Below are positions 33,297 to 41,887 of a DNA stretch of 64,000 nucleotides, in pieces. The notes beneath the pieces were generated by a model. It worked only from the letters and a program-made list of their open reading frames with translations. It was not told the DNA's origin and did no database searches. Origin of the DNA: Desulfobacteraceae bacterium (GTDB lineage Bacteria; Desulfobacterota; Desulfobacteria; Desulfobacterales; Desulfobacteraceae); assembly GCA_016743945.1 (NCBI GenBank), contig JADGFI010000018.1:40433-104432 (forward strand), given 5' to 3'. The stretch's first letter is position 1, and every line of letters begins with the position of its first letter. A program made the position numbers and the translations under genes.

Positions 33297-34001
33297 ATGC
33301 TTTCCAGTAAAAAAAAATATTTTATTCAGGTCGCCCTGATGTTAGCTGTTTTTTTTCTTGTGTTGTATAGTCTGGTATTTAAACTGATTGGTGAGATAAG
33401 ATCAGAATCCATACGAAAAGAAGCCGAACAAATTGAAACACAAAGAATAAAAACCCAGTTCCTTTCAAATATTGAAGATCAGTACCAACAGATGCAAAAG
33501 CTTTATCAGGCAAAGGAATACGAAAAAGTTATCAACATGATAAAGGTGTTCAACCAGTATGAACGATCAGATTATAAAAATTTAGCAAATATCAAAAAAG
33601 AAATCCGATTGTTTTATCTGAAGAAAAAACTGGATTTTATTCCAAAGATTCATTTAAATGAGTATATACAATTATCAAAAGATATTGAGATAGAAGAGGA
33701 TAATTCGACACAAGTCTTTATCAGGACGCCCCGATACGGCCAGTATTTTTATCCATCGGATTTTCCCATTCTGCTTGAAGGGATTGCCTTGTCGGTAACC
33801 GGTGACTTCTCCGAAGATATCGTCTGGGTAAGCTCTATTGATGGAGATCTTGGGCGAGGGAAAAAATTGCCCGTCCGCCTCTCCATTGGTGAACATAAAA
33901 TAACTGCCTTGGGTACTAACGGGATGACAACCGGCACCATGGAGACCCGGATCTATATTGAGCGAGATCCGGTTTTCATAAAACAGCATATCAAAAATTA
34001 A
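33297..34001 (+). CDS. membrane-anchored coiled-coil protein, unknown
   Basis: 234 residues. One membrane helix (FIQVALMLAVFFLVLYSLVFKLI) near the N-terminus, then a charged helical region likely to form a coiled coil (residues about 33-115, EAEQIETQRIKTQF, QKLYQAKEYEKVI), then a beta-rich C-terminal domain (FIRTPRYGQYFYPSDFPILLEGIALSV, GEHKITALGTNGMTTG) that looks Ig-like. It should face the periplasm. It is the first gene of the MglA/Roadblock module and may be its envelope partner (inference). Confidence 0.7.
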   Translation: MLSSKKKYFIQVALMLAVFFLVLYSLVFKLIGEIRSESIRKEAEQIETQRIKTQFLSNIEDQYQQMQKLYQAKEYEKVINMIKVFNQYERSDYKNLANIKKEIRLFYLKKKLDFIPKIHLNEYIQLSKDIEIEEDNSTQVFIRTPRYGQYFYPSDFPILLEGIALSVTGDFSEDIVWVSSIDGDLGRGKKLPVRLSIGEHKITALGTNGMTTGTMETRIYIERDPVFIKQHIKN

Positions 34002-34032
34002 GGTTTTTTAACGGGTATCCTTCCCTCTTAAG

Positions 34033-34473
34033 ATGAGGACGGATATTCATATTGCACAATTCATTGATTTGAGTTACCATTCAGCCATGTATAATCAAAA
34101 TCAACTTGATGCCATTGATGACGTGATTCAAACCAAGCTGATCGCAGCCGGGTTGGATCATGTTATTTTTATGGATATGGGCGGCAATGCCATTGCCAAG
34201 CATGACAACGGGAAAAATTATCTGGATTCGACTGCCTTTGCAGCTCTTGCTGCCGGCAATTATGCCGCCGTTGATGCCATGGCAAAATTGGTTGGTGAAT
34301 CTGAATTTTCATTATTGTTTCATAAGGGTAAAAAATTAAGCATTCATTTTAGCAAAGTGACAGATGATACACTTTTAATTTCCATGTTTAATAAAGAATT
34401 ATCACTGGGACTTGTGAGATTGAAAGTGGCGGATAGCATCAAGGAAATCAATCAGATACTGGTCACGAGCTGA
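34033..34473 (+). CDS. Roadblock/LC7 domain protein
   Basis: 146 residues. The Roadblock/LC7 pattern is visible: helix LDAIDDVIQTKLIAAGLDHVIFMDMGGNAIA, then AALAAGNYAAVDAMAKLVGE, then FSLLFHKGKKLSIHFSKVTDDTLLISMF. In bacteria such proteins act as MglB, the GTPase-activating partner of MglA. A later start at 34087 (MYNQNQ) is possible, because no good ribosome site precedes either. The GTPase gene follows, which supports an MglB-like role. Confidence 0.8.
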   Translation: MRTDIHIAQFIDLSYHSAMYNQNQLDAIDDVIQTKLIAAGLDHVIFMDMGGNAIAKHDNGKNYLDSTAFAALAAGNYAAVDAMAKLVGESEFSLLFHKGKKLSIHFSKVTDDTLLISMFNKELSLGLVRLKVADSIKEINQILVTS

Positions 34474-34525
34474 TATCCTTTAAACCGCGGCACCTGCATG
34501 CATGGGTGGCTTTGGGAGGGCAAAC

Positions 34526-35131
34526 TTGGCACTCATCAATGTAAAAACAAAAGAAGTTCAGATTAAGATTGTCTATTACGGTCCGGGAAGAGGCGGGAAA
34601 ACAACAAATCTTGAATACATCAACGAGACCTACCAGGACCGGATCAAGACACAGATGGTCAGTCTTAAAACCCATGACGATCGGACACTTTTTTTTGATT
34701 TTTTACCCTTTGATGTGGGCCAGATAAAAGGGTTTGATGTAACCATCCAGCTTTATACTGTTCCCGGGCAGGTAAAATATAATGCAACCCGAAGACTGGT
34801 ACTGAGAGGTGTTGACGGTATCGTCTTTGTTGCCGATGTTCAAAAAGAGCAGCGTAAAAAAAATATTGAGTCTTTAAATCAATTGTATGAGAATATGGAT
34901 AGCTACAATCTCGATTTGTTTGAGATGCCCCTTGTTATGCAGTATAACAAAATAGATCTGAAACAAGCCAATATTCCGATCTTATCTTCACAAACCCTGC
35001 AAAAAGATCTCAACAGCAGTTTGCGAGCCCCTGCTTATGAGGCCAGTGCATTAAGTGGCGGTAATGTGATTCTTACGTTAAAAAAAATTATATCCATAAC
35101 ATTGGCATCTATTCAAGATCAGCTTTTTTAA
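34526..35131 (+). CDS. mglA: MglA-type small GTPase
   Basis: 201 residues from a TTG at 34526 with GGGAGG six bases upstream; this fits the MglA N-terminus (ALINVKTKEVQIKIVYYGPG). Ras-like motifs: P-loop GPGRGGKT, switch II TVPGQVKYNATRRLVL in place of the usual DxxG, ADVQKEQ, and the guanine specificity motif NKID. The MglA signature YYGPG-x-x-GKTTNLEYI is present. MglA proteins control cell polarity and motility by switching between GTP and GDP forms. Gene neighbours include two Roadblock-like proteins and a zinc-ribbon protein. Confidence 0.9.
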   Translation: MALINVKTKEVQIKIVYYGPGRGGKTTNLEYINETYQDRIKTQMVSLKTHDDRTLFFDFLPFDVGQIKGFDVTIQLYTVPGQVKYNATRRLVLRGVDGIVFVADVQKEQRKKNIESLNQLYENMDSYNLDLFEMPLVMQYNKIDLKQANIPILSSQTLQKDLNSSLRAPAYEASALSGGNVILTLKKIISITLASIQDQLF

Positions 35132-35140
35132 GGAGGTTTT

Positions 35141-36847
35141 TTGAATTCACTTACTGAAATCAAACAGGCGATTGATTCCATGGAATCCCGGATTGAAGCG
35201 GGTGATGTCGATTTGTTTCAACAACAGCTTTCACTCCTTGGTGAACTATATGCCGGCAAAACTGCGGTGATATCGGTTATAAAAATGATGCAGGCCATTG
35301 GCCGATATCTGGGTTCCAGACGAGACAATGCCGATAAAGATGCCTTGCCCGCTTTAAAGTCCATTGCCATTGGGCTTGAAAAACTTGTGACCGGTTCTGA
35401 TTTTAATAAAGAACAAATCAATCAAATTTTATCGGAATGTATTCAAAACTATAAATCTTTGAAAAGCAAAATTGCGTCTCAACCCCTGATCACGGATGCG
35501 GAAATCCAGGATTTAAAAGCTGTCATTCTTGCTATTGACTGGGAAATTTCAGAGATGACACTGAAAACATTCGATACGGTTACCCGTCGGATGCTGATCC
35601 GATTAAAATCCCATAAAATTCTTCATGCTTTTTTAATGATTATACACAGCATGGGGCGGTATATCGCTTCAAAAAAAGCAACTGCCCATAAAGATTCTCT
35701 CTTACTTTTGCGCTCTGTTTTTGAAAATTTTGAGCGGATTATTCAGACGCCCGGCATGCCGCTCCAGGAGAAACAACAACTGATAGAAAATGATATCGAG
35801 GCCTTCCACAATTTTAAACGGGAATTATCCTCCCTGTCGGAAAACAGCCCAGTTTCTCCCGATAAACCAGTTTCCTTCGATAAAATTGATAAAACCGAAG
35901 ATGAAATCATCCAACCGGCACTGTCCCATGTCAAGACCTCTTCCAGACCCGTTGCACAGGATGTTGTGCCCCTAAGCACATTGTCAGAGACATCCTTTGC
36001 CGGGCAATCCCGGGATGCCGAGAATATAACCCCGGCTTTAGCCGGCAAGAAAAAAAGAGTGCCGGCTCCCCGGGATATTATGGAGGACCTTTTCAGCGGT
36101 AAAGAGTCCCCGGCAGATGAATTGCTGGATGCCATTCACCTGTCAAGTGTTCACGGTCCTGATCAGAAAAGGGCCATGAATATGGAACCGACGAAAGAAG
36201 AGCTTCAAGAAGAAGGGATTAAAAACTTTACCCCCCACCGAAAGGGTAATGAGCCCATACCTGAAATTGGAGATCGACTGGATGCGTTTTTCAACCTGGA
36301 TGTTTCTGAAAGCAAGACGGCACAAGCCGTTATCAAAAACGATTGGCCCTTGGAGGCTGACGACGCCAGCGATGTCTCCCTGGCAGATGATAGTCCCATG
36401 GAAACCATTGTCCCATTCCAGCATGAGGATGACGCTTTTGAAGAAATTCTATCTGAAGAAATTCTATCTGAAGAAATTCTATCTGAAGAAAATTCAGACG
36501 AAGAAAATTCAGACGAAGAAAATTCAGACGAAGAAAATTCAACCCAGATAACACTCAATAGAGTATTCTCCCTTGTGAAAATCCCTGACGAGTTATTGGA
36601 AGAGGACACTTTGTCCGCCCTGGATCAAGATATTTCCCATCTTAAAACCATGTGGCTCGGTGATTCCGATAAAACAATGCTGGTGGATATCATATCCTGG
36701 CTGTTAATGAAAAATCACCCCCTGCCTGTTTTAACGGATTCCAAAATCATGGATGCGCAAACAGCGGTATCCATTCCAGAACAATTGGACAACCGACCTT
36801 CTGGTTTTTGGGGGAAAATTAAATCGATATTTTTTAAATCAGAATAA
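35141..36847 (+). CDS. helical-repeat and acidic-repeat protein of the MglA cluster
   Basis: 568 residues, TTG start with AGGAGG seven bases before. Residues about 5-110 and 118-230 are two diverged copies of one helical domain: MMQAIGRYLGSRRDNADKDA in the first, IIHSMGRYIASKKATAHKDS in the second. A long low-complexity linker follows, including seven 5-residue repeats (EEILS x3, then EENSD-type x4; 36440-36544), then a C-terminal helical segment (IPDELLEEDTLSALDQDISHL). No known domain is recognised. Its place after mglA suggests an effector or scaffold of the GTPase. Confidence 0.7.
   Translation: MNSLTEIKQAIDSMESRIEAGDVDLFQQQLSLLGELYAGKTAVISVIKMMQAIGRYLGSRRDNADKDALPALKSIAIGLEKLVTGSDFNKEQINQILSECIQNYKSLKSKIASQPLITDAEIQDLKAVILAIDWEISEMTLKTFDTVTRRMLIRLKSHKILHAFLMIIHSMGRYIASKKATAHKDSLLLLRSVFENFERIIQTPGMPLQEKQQLIENDIEAFHNFKRELSSLSENSPVSPDKPVSFDKIDKTEDEIIQPALSHVKTSSRPVAQDVVPLSTLSETSFAGQSRDAENITPALAGKKKRVPAPRDIMEDLFSGKESPADELLDAIHLSSVHGPDQKRAMNMEPTKEELQEEGIKNFTPHRKGNEPIPEIGDRLDAFFNLDVSESKTAQAVIKNDWPLEADDASDVSLADDSPMETIVPFQHEDDAFEEILSEEILSEEILSEENSDEENSDEENSDEENSTQITLNRVFSLVKIPDELLEEDTLSALDQDISHLKTMWLGDSDKTMLVDIISWLLMKNHPLPVLTDSKIMDAQTAVSIPEQLDNRPSGFWGKIKSIFFKSE
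36440..36544 (+). repeat. seven tandem 15-bp repeats in a coding region
   Basis: Three copies of GAAGAAATTCTATCT are followed by three copies of GAAGAAAATTCAGAC and one ending in AACC. They encode acidic pentapeptides and are nearly identical within each type, so the array probably changes length by slippage without frameshifts. Confidence 0.9.
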
Positions 36848-36848
36848 T

Positions 36849-37328
36849 ATGATTTTTTTTTGCGAAGATTGCGGGGCTAAAAACGATTTAGGCGAGGCAG
36901 ATTTTAACGCTGGAAAGGCGGTATTCCGCTGTTGTTCATGTCAATACATGAATTCATATCCGGTTCCTGGCGCTTGGAACAAAATAGATATTCTTTTAAA
37001 AAAAATCCAGTTCCACCCTGAAATAATGGGTATTTTTCTATACCATGGGAAAAAAGGCATCATCACAAATCATATGCCCCAGATTTTAACCCCGGCGGAT
37101 CTTGAAGTGTTGGGGCGGTATTTGAGCAGAAGCTATTTGGCGGCATTATCTCATTATTCGGATATCCATGAAGCCATGATTGCCATATCTGATAAATATA
37201 TCACGATTCAGCGGATTGGCCTTGATTTGTTTTTGTTTGTTGTCAGCACAACGCTTCCTTTGCCAGAGGTAATAAAGGAGTTACTGATATCAGCGAGAAA
37301 AAAGGACAATGGCAATGATTTTTTCTGA
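36849..37328 (+). CDS. zinc-ribbon protein of the MglA cluster
   Basis: 159 residues. The N-terminus has CEDCGAKN and CCSCQYMN, two Cys pairs of a zinc ribbon. The remainder has IMGIFLYHGKKGIITNHMPQILTPADL and LGRYLSRSYLAALSHYSDIHEAMI, a mixed fold that could be a Roadblock relative. The start is placed one base after the end of the preceding gene (TAATATG). Its end overlaps the next gene by 20 bp, so the module is tightly packed. No function is known. Confidence 0.72.
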   Translation: MIFFCEDCGAKNDLGEADFNAGKAVFRCCSCQYMNSYPVPGAWNKIDILLKKIQFHPEIMGIFLYHGKKGIITNHMPQILTPADLEVLGRYLSRSYLAALSHYSDIHEAMIAISDKYITIQRIGLDLFLFVVSTTLPLPEVIKELLISARKKDNGNDFF

Positions 37329-37635
37329 AACCTTTTTACATATTTCTAAAATTGAAGGGGTTGATGAATATATTTTCATAGACAATCGGGGAAATATTGC
37401 AGGTCATGACATAAAAGATCCCCAAATGGTATCCGGCATGGTTTTTTCCTGTGGGCGGCATATTCGAGCCATCGGAAAAGACAACTTTAAATACGCGGTT
37501 TTTTCAAGAAAGACTAAAAAAAATATTATAATTTTTCCTGTTGGCAATTATTTCCTTGGAGTGGTAAAACACGAAAAGACAGATACCCTTGTTCTTGTGA
37601 ATATTATATTAAAATTTCTCCAGGAACTTTTTTAA
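37309..37635 (+). CDS. small Roadblock-like protein
   Basis: 108 residues. The pattern ISKIEGVDEYIFIDNRGNIAG, MVFSCGRHIRAIG, YAVFSRKTKKNIIIFPVGNYFLGVVK and a final helix VLVNIILKFLQELF fits the Roadblock/LC7 fold, though weakly. An alternative start is the ATG two codons in. It overlaps the zinc-ribbon gene. With the protein encoded at 34033 it gives the module two possible GTPase partners. Confidence 0.65.
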   Translation: MAMIFSETFLHISKIEGVDEYIFIDNRGNIAGHDIKDPQMVSGMVFSCGRHIRAIGKDNFKYAVFSRKTKKNIIIFPVGNYFLGVVKHEKTDTLVLVNIILKFLQELF

Positions 37636-37666
37636 AGAAACAGGTCATATATAAAAGGGAGGATCC

Positions 37667-37942
37667 ATGACCGCACAGATGATCATATCCATCTTCACGT
37701 TGGTGATATATCTTATTATCATATTTGTATTCAATAAAGCGCGGATTAGATATGCCGGTGGAAAAGTTGGCAAGGTGATCAACCTGATTCTTATAACAGT
37801 ATGCCTTTTGTTTATTGCGGATTATGTGACAATTTTTGATCAGATGATAGATGCTGAAATTCTTGGTATTATCAAGGCCCTGTTTAGAACCGCCGCCCTC
37901 TCCTTTTTGGCCTATGGCGGGGCAAAAATAGCGGATTCATAA
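37667..37942 (+). CDS. small membrane protein, three predicted helices
   Basis: 91 residues starting MTAQMIISIFTLVIYLIIIF with GGGAGG before the ATG. Three hydrophobic segments are visible (residues about 4-22, 37-55 and 67-88). Not recognised. It is the last gene of the MglA module on this strand and converges on the DUF4388 gene. Confidence 0.65.
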   Translation: MTAQMIISIFTLVIYLIIIFVFNKARIRYAGGKVGKVINLILITVCLLFIADYVTIFDQMIDAEILGIIKALFRTAALSFLAYGGAKIADS

Positions 37943-37948
37943 AGGAGT

Positions 37949-39178
37949 TCAGGAAAAAAAAGAAAAAATACCTTTCCTGGGCTTTCTTTTTTTTCCCTGT
38001 GTGTTGAATTCTGAGCGTACTGCATCGATGACGTTTCGCATATCATTGACGATTTTATTTTTTTCTTTTGAACCGGTTTGGTATTTTTTAACATATTCCA
38101 ATACTTTTCCAATATCATTCAATATCTTGATCAATGGCTGGACCCCTAAAATCTCCCCGGTCCTTTTTAACACCTGGGAACAATATTCGGCAAATCCGGA
38201 AATTAAAAATTCTTTTTGATTTTCAATATGGTCCAAATTTTTCAAGGCCGCGTTAATTGCCTGGAGGTTGGAGTTTTTATGAACATCCGGGTGGTAATCC
38301 TTAAACAACTCTTTTGTTTCCCCTGAAAGTTTTGATTTGCTTTCCTCGAAGAGTGAATAGCTTCTATCTCCTAATTCATCAACAATGTTTTTTTTAATGG
38401 ATTGAAAAATATCATTAAAAACAGTGAGAATAGCCGAATAACCATTTGCCACTTCCCCGTCACTGAGTTGAATTTCTTCCTCCTGCTCAATCAACCCCGA
38501 TGAAATAACAGAATAAAAAATTTTATAAACAGCAAATTCATCATACCCGCTTTCTGTGATGATTTGTCGAACGGTTCTTGTACCGTCAATCAGGGAAAGA
38601 ATCCGCCATTCATTGGCATTGAGCTTGATTTCCTCGTTGCTTTGAACTTTGCCGGACATTTTAAATACCAGTCTGTCGCTGGGGATTGATTGTTTAAGGA
38701 CAGAAAGTTCATCAATTCTTCTGGAAGCTTCGAGGATCAGCCGCATGGGGTTGAGCTGGGTGACAATCATCCCTTTTAAGTCCAGGCGGGTGTCTTTATA
38801 TTCAAATTTTCCTTTTTTCCAGAAAAGAAGATTATATAAAATGGCTTCAACTTGTTTGGTATTATATTTTTTCAAGGTATCCAGGGAAATATATCCTTTT
38901 TCTACCATGATTTTTCCCAGGTGAACCCCTTCTTCCCTGGCCAGGGACAGGCAGCGTTGAAGCTGCTGGGCTGAGATAACCCCGTCGTTGCGAATCAAAA
39001 AGCCAAGCCTGGATTCCTTGAGGGATGAAGATGCATAAACAATGGTCCCCTGTTCAAAGAAAACCCTGCTTTCTTCATCTCCACTGGTTACGGTCAGTAC
39101 GCCGGTTTTTTGATCATTGCATAGAAGCTGAAGGATACTGGCAAGTGTTAATCCTTCAAAGTCACCCTGGAGATTCAT
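37949..39178 (-). CDS. DUF4388 (PATAN) domain protein
   Basis: 409 residues. The N-terminal DUF4388/PATAN domain reads LQGDFEGLTLASILQLLCNDQKTGVLTV, VFFEQGTIVYASSSL and LGFLIRNDGVISAQQLQRCL. The central part (about residues 95-245) has a GYISLDTLKKYNTKQVEAILYNLLFWKKGKFEY segment and a winged-helix-like RILSLIDGTRTVRQIITESGY. The C-terminal third is helical. PATAN proteins are found in bacterial signalling with GTPases and response regulators. It is convergent with the MglA module and may belong to the same pathway. Confidence 0.82.
   Translation of the reverse strand: MNLQGDFEGLTLASILQLLCNDQKTGVLTVTSGDEESRVFFEQGTIVYASSSLKESRLGFLIRNDGVISAQQLQRCLSLAREEGVHLGKIMVEKGYISLDTLKKYNTKQVEAILYNLLFWKKGKFEYKDTRLDLKGMIVTQLNPMRLILEASRRIDELSVLKQSIPSDRLVFKMSGKVQSNEEIKLNANEWRILSLIDGTRTVRQIITESGYDEFAVYKIFYSVISSGLIEQEEEIQLSDGEVANGYSAILTVFNDIFQSIKKNIVDELGDRSYSLFEESKSKLSGETKELFKDYHPDVHKNSNLQAINAALKNLDHIENQKEFLISGFAEYCSQVLKRTGEILGVQPLIKILNDIGKVLEYVKKYQTGSKEKNKIVNDMRNVIDAVRSEFNTQGKKRKPRKGIFSFFS
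37950..37990 (+). terminator. intrinsic terminator of the MglA module
   Basis: CAGGAAA pairs with TTTCCTG and is followed by GGCTTTCTTTTTTTT. It overlaps the last codons of the convergent DUF4388 gene. Confidence 0.6.
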
Positions 39179-39361
39179 AATACCCTTTCATTTATTCTCA
39201 TAGGTTTAAATTAACGAGTCCTGAATTCTGCCAACACTATATCACCCAAAATCTGCTATGTAAATTTATGAAAATAAAATCACCCCTTGCCAGGGTTAAA
39301 ACTTAATCAATAATAGGGTTAAAACCGATCATTTCAACAACAAATAGTCATGGAATATGAA

Positions 39362-40279
39362 TCAAATGGCAAAAAGATCCGTGCTGATATATCTCTCTCC
39401 CGTATCGCAAACAATAAAGACAATGGTTTTGCCCGGGTTTTTTTTTGCCACTTGTTTGGCTGCGTGGAAGGCTGCACCCGATGAAATGCCGCTAAGAATT
39501 CCATCTTCCTTTGCCAATTGCCTAGCCTCTTTAAAGGCATCATTCGATTCAACCTGAACTATCTGGTCAATGATGGCGGTATTTAAATTGGCCGGTATAA
39601 AGCCGGCACCAATTCCCTGGATCTTGTGGGGACCGGGGGAACCGCCGGAGATGACCGGTGAATCGGCCGGTTCCACGGCAACGGACAAAAGGGCGGGATT
39701 CTTTTGTTTCAGAAACTGGGAGACCCCAGTGATGGTACCCCCGGTGCCCACACCCGCCACAAAAATGTCTATTTTACCCTGGGTGGCCTCCCATATTTCA
39801 GGACCTGTTGTCAGGCGATGGATTGCAGGGTTTGCCGGGTTGGAAAATTGGTCCGGCATAAAGGCATTGGCCGTGGTCTCCACAATTTTTTTTGCCGCTG
39901 CAATGGCCCCCTTCATTCCCTTTGGACCCGGCGTTAATACAAGTTGTGCCCCCAGGTGCCGGAGCAATTGCTGACGTTCGCAACTCATGGTTTCGGGCAT
40001 GGTCAGGATCAGTTTCAGGTTTCTCACCCTTGCCACAAAGGCCAGGGCAATGCCGGTATTCCCGGAAGTGGGCTCCACAATGGTGGTGGTGGTGGTGATT
40101 TTTCCGGTGGTGATGCCATCTTCAATCATGGCAAGCCCGATGCGGTCCTTGACACTGGACATGGGATTAAAAAATTCCAGCTTGCCATAGAGGTTTGCAC
40201 CGCATTCTCTGGAGGCTTTTTCAAGAAAGACCAGGGGGGTGTTGCCGCAGGTTTTTGTGATATCAGGCAGGATTCTCAT
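39362..40279 (-). CDS. cysK: O-acetylserine sulfhydrylase (cysteine synthase)
   Basis: 305 residues from the ATG at 40279, which has GAGGAGG six bases upstream; the frame stays open 87 codons further but only as a shadow of cysE. PLP lysine in FNPMSSVKDRIG, TSGNTGIALAFVA, the phosphate loop GTGGTITG and GISSGAAFHAA. It makes cysteine from O-acetylserine and sulfide in the cytoplasm. It starts within the end of cysE (17-bp overlap), so the enzyme pair is translationally coupled. Confidence 0.93.
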   Translation of the reverse strand: MRILPDITKTCGNTPLVFLEKASRECGANLYGKLEFFNPMSSVKDRIGLAMIEDGITTGKITTTTTIVEPTSGNTGIALAFVARVRNLKLILTMPETMSCERQQLLRHLGAQLVLTPGPKGMKGAIAAAKKIVETTANAFMPDQFSNPANPAIHRLTTGPEIWEATQGKIDIFVAGVGTGGTITGVSQFLKQKNPALLSVAVEPADSPVISGGSPGPHKIQGIGAGFIPANLNTAIIDQIVQVESNDAFKEARQLAKEDGILSGISSGAAFHAAKQVAKKNPGKTIVFIVCDTGERYISTDLFAI

Positions 40280-41264
40280 GGGAAACCTCCTCGTTTGTCG
40301 TCTGATTTGTCTCTTGGTTTTTATAAATAAGGTGGGGGGATTCCATGAATACTTTGGTATCGGCCGGTACTGAGTGGGTAAGCCATACATTTCCCCCCAC
40401 AACAGACCGGGCACCGATGATCGTGTCTCCCCCCAGGATGGTGGCACCCGAATAAATGATGACATCCTCTTCAATGGTGGGGTGGCGCTTTGCGTCCCTG
40501 AGTTTTTCCCCTGCATTGGGGGGCAGGGACAGGGCACCAATGGTTACATTCTGGTAGATCCGGACATTGTTGCCAACGACAGCGGTTTCCCCCACCACAA
40601 CACCTGTGCCATGGTCAATGACAAATCGATTGCCAATGGCGGCTCCCGGATGAATATCAATCCCCGTGAGGCTGTGGGCATGTTCGGACATGATTCGGGG
40701 CAGTTGGGGAATCGTGAACTTGTGCAGAAGGTTGGCAATCCGATAGACGGTTATGGCATAGAGGCCGGGGTAGGAAAAAATAACCTCATCGTGGCTCTTT
40801 GCGGCGGGGTCTCCTTCATAGGCACCCTTGACATCCTGGGCAAGGGACCGGCGAAGGTCTGGAATGGCCTGGATGACCTTAAGGGCCACACTATTGCCCC
40901 GGGGTTCGCATTCTGCGCATTGAAGTTCATAGCGCAGACAGTCATGGCGCAGTACATGGATGATCTGTTCCGAGAGGATATCATATAACTGGGAGACGGA
41001 TTGGCCGGTGTTATAAAGGAGATTGGCAGAATCCACTTTTTCCCTGGAAAAATAGCCAGGGAAAAGGATTTCCCTGAATTTGTCAATCATTTCCTTGACC
41101 GAGGTGGTAAAATGAATGGGTTCGTCACCGATATGGGCAAAACAGGCGTCATCGGCCATGGACACCATGATTTGATCAATCACCTTTGGCAGTTCCCGGC
41201 GGTGTTCGGAGATGGTTTTGTGTTCTGTCTGGCAGGCGACAGTGTCAATTATAAACTCATCCAT
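40263..41264 (-). CDS. cysE: serine O-acetyltransferase, EpsC type
   Basis: 333 residues. The long N-terminal helical part (YPGYFSREKVDSAN-like FPGYFSREK, AYEGDPAAKSHDEVIFSYPGLYAITVYRIANLLH) is followed by left-handed beta-helix repeats: GIDIHPGAAIGNRFVIDHGTGVVVGETAVVGNNV, with the active-site His and Asp. It makes O-acetylserine for CysK. The ATG at 41264 overlaps the end of the XRE regulator gene and has AAGGA upstream; an ATG seven codons earlier is less likely. Confidence 0.92.
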   Translation of the reverse strand: MDEFIIDTVACQTEHKTISEHRRELPKVIDQIMVSMADDACFAHIGDEPIHFTTSVKEMIDKFREILFPGYFSREKVDSANLLYNTGQSVSQLYDILSEQIIHVLRHDCLRYELQCAECEPRGNSVALKVIQAIPDLRRSLAQDVKGAYEGDPAAKSHDEVIFSYPGLYAITVYRIANLLHKFTIPQLPRIMSEHAHSLTGIDIHPGAAIGNRFVIDHGTGVVVGETAVVGNNVRIYQNVTIGALSLPPNAGEKLRDAKRHPTIEEDVIIYSGATILGGDTIIGARSVVGGNVWLTHSVPADTKVFMESPHLIYKNQETNQTTNEEVSHENPA

Positions 41265-41661
41265 CGGGTAGGATTCCTTGTTCATTTTTAAAAAAATTTA
41301 TAAACACATTGCATTTTCTGCATTCTTCCATTTTAGCTTCCCATGAAGTGTGGGCCTCACCACTGCACTTGGTGCCGTTGATAAACCAGCATAAATCTCC
41401 TGCCTTAAATTCCCAGGCCGGACATTTTGCCAGTTTGTTGTCTGGACAGTCTTGGATATCCCAGCACTTTTCATGGGGCTTGTCACAGTTGATAACTCGG
41501 GAAACAAGAAAAAGAAGCTGACGTTCAACGTGGTGGGGGATTCTACGCCATCCTTGTTCATAACTGTGGATTGCTTTTATTGAAATGCCGAGAAGCTGGG
41601 CCAGTTCTTTTTGGGTTTTGCCCAACCGGGATCTGACCTTTTTGAAGTTATCGTTGTCCAT
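41257..41661 (-). CDS. XRE-type regulator with two-CW metal-binding motif
   Basis: 134 residues. The N-terminal helix-turn-helix is clear: VRSRLGKTQKELAQLLGISIKAIHSYEQGWRRIP. The C-terminal half has two Cys-Trp motifs, CWDIQDCPDNKLAKCPAW and CWFINGTKCSG, and ends CRKCNVFINFF, about eight Cys that could bind a metal or an iron-sulfur cluster. This two-CW arrangement is seen in proteins of anaerobes. As the first gene of the operon with cysE and cysK it probably controls cysteine synthesis, perhaps in response to sulfide, cysteine or redox state (inference). Confidence 0.85.
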   Translation of the reverse strand: MDNDNFKKVRSRLGKTQKELAQLLGISIKAIHSYEQGWRRIPHHVERQLLFLVSRVINCDKPHEKCWDIQDCPDNKLAKCPAWEFKAGDLCWFINGTKCSGEAHTSWEAKMEECRKCNVFINFFKNEQGILPDG

Positions 41662-41887
41662 GGAGTACTCTTCTCAAATGTTGGAGTTAATTATAATAAA
41701 CTAATTAATTATATACCACAAAGTGGGGGGTGTCAATGCGAAAATCCTTTCTGTCCTTATCTGACAGCTGTCTTTTAAGGGAGCAAATAAAGGGCGGTAA
41801 AAATGTTTTGATGTCCTTGACTCGGCAAAGTTTAGTATTACTTTATGTATAAATTTATATTTAATAATATAACATAAAGGATGTAGT
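41662..41887. promoter_or_regulatory. AT-rich divergent control region between the cysteine operon and clpB
   Basis: This stretch contains GAGTACTC (41663-41670), an 8-bp palindrome right before the XRE start, an AT-rich run near 41690-41715, and TTGACT at 41817-41822 upstream of clpB. No CIRCE element or clear heat-shock sigma sequence was found. Confidence 0.35.

Noticed and set aside
36440..36544. CRISPR-like array
   Set aside because: The 15-bp units are directly adjacent without spacers and encode acidic pentapeptides in frame.
40280..40540. N-terminal extension of cysK
   Set aside because: It is a shifted-frame shadow of cysE; the internal ATG with GAGGAGG is the right start.
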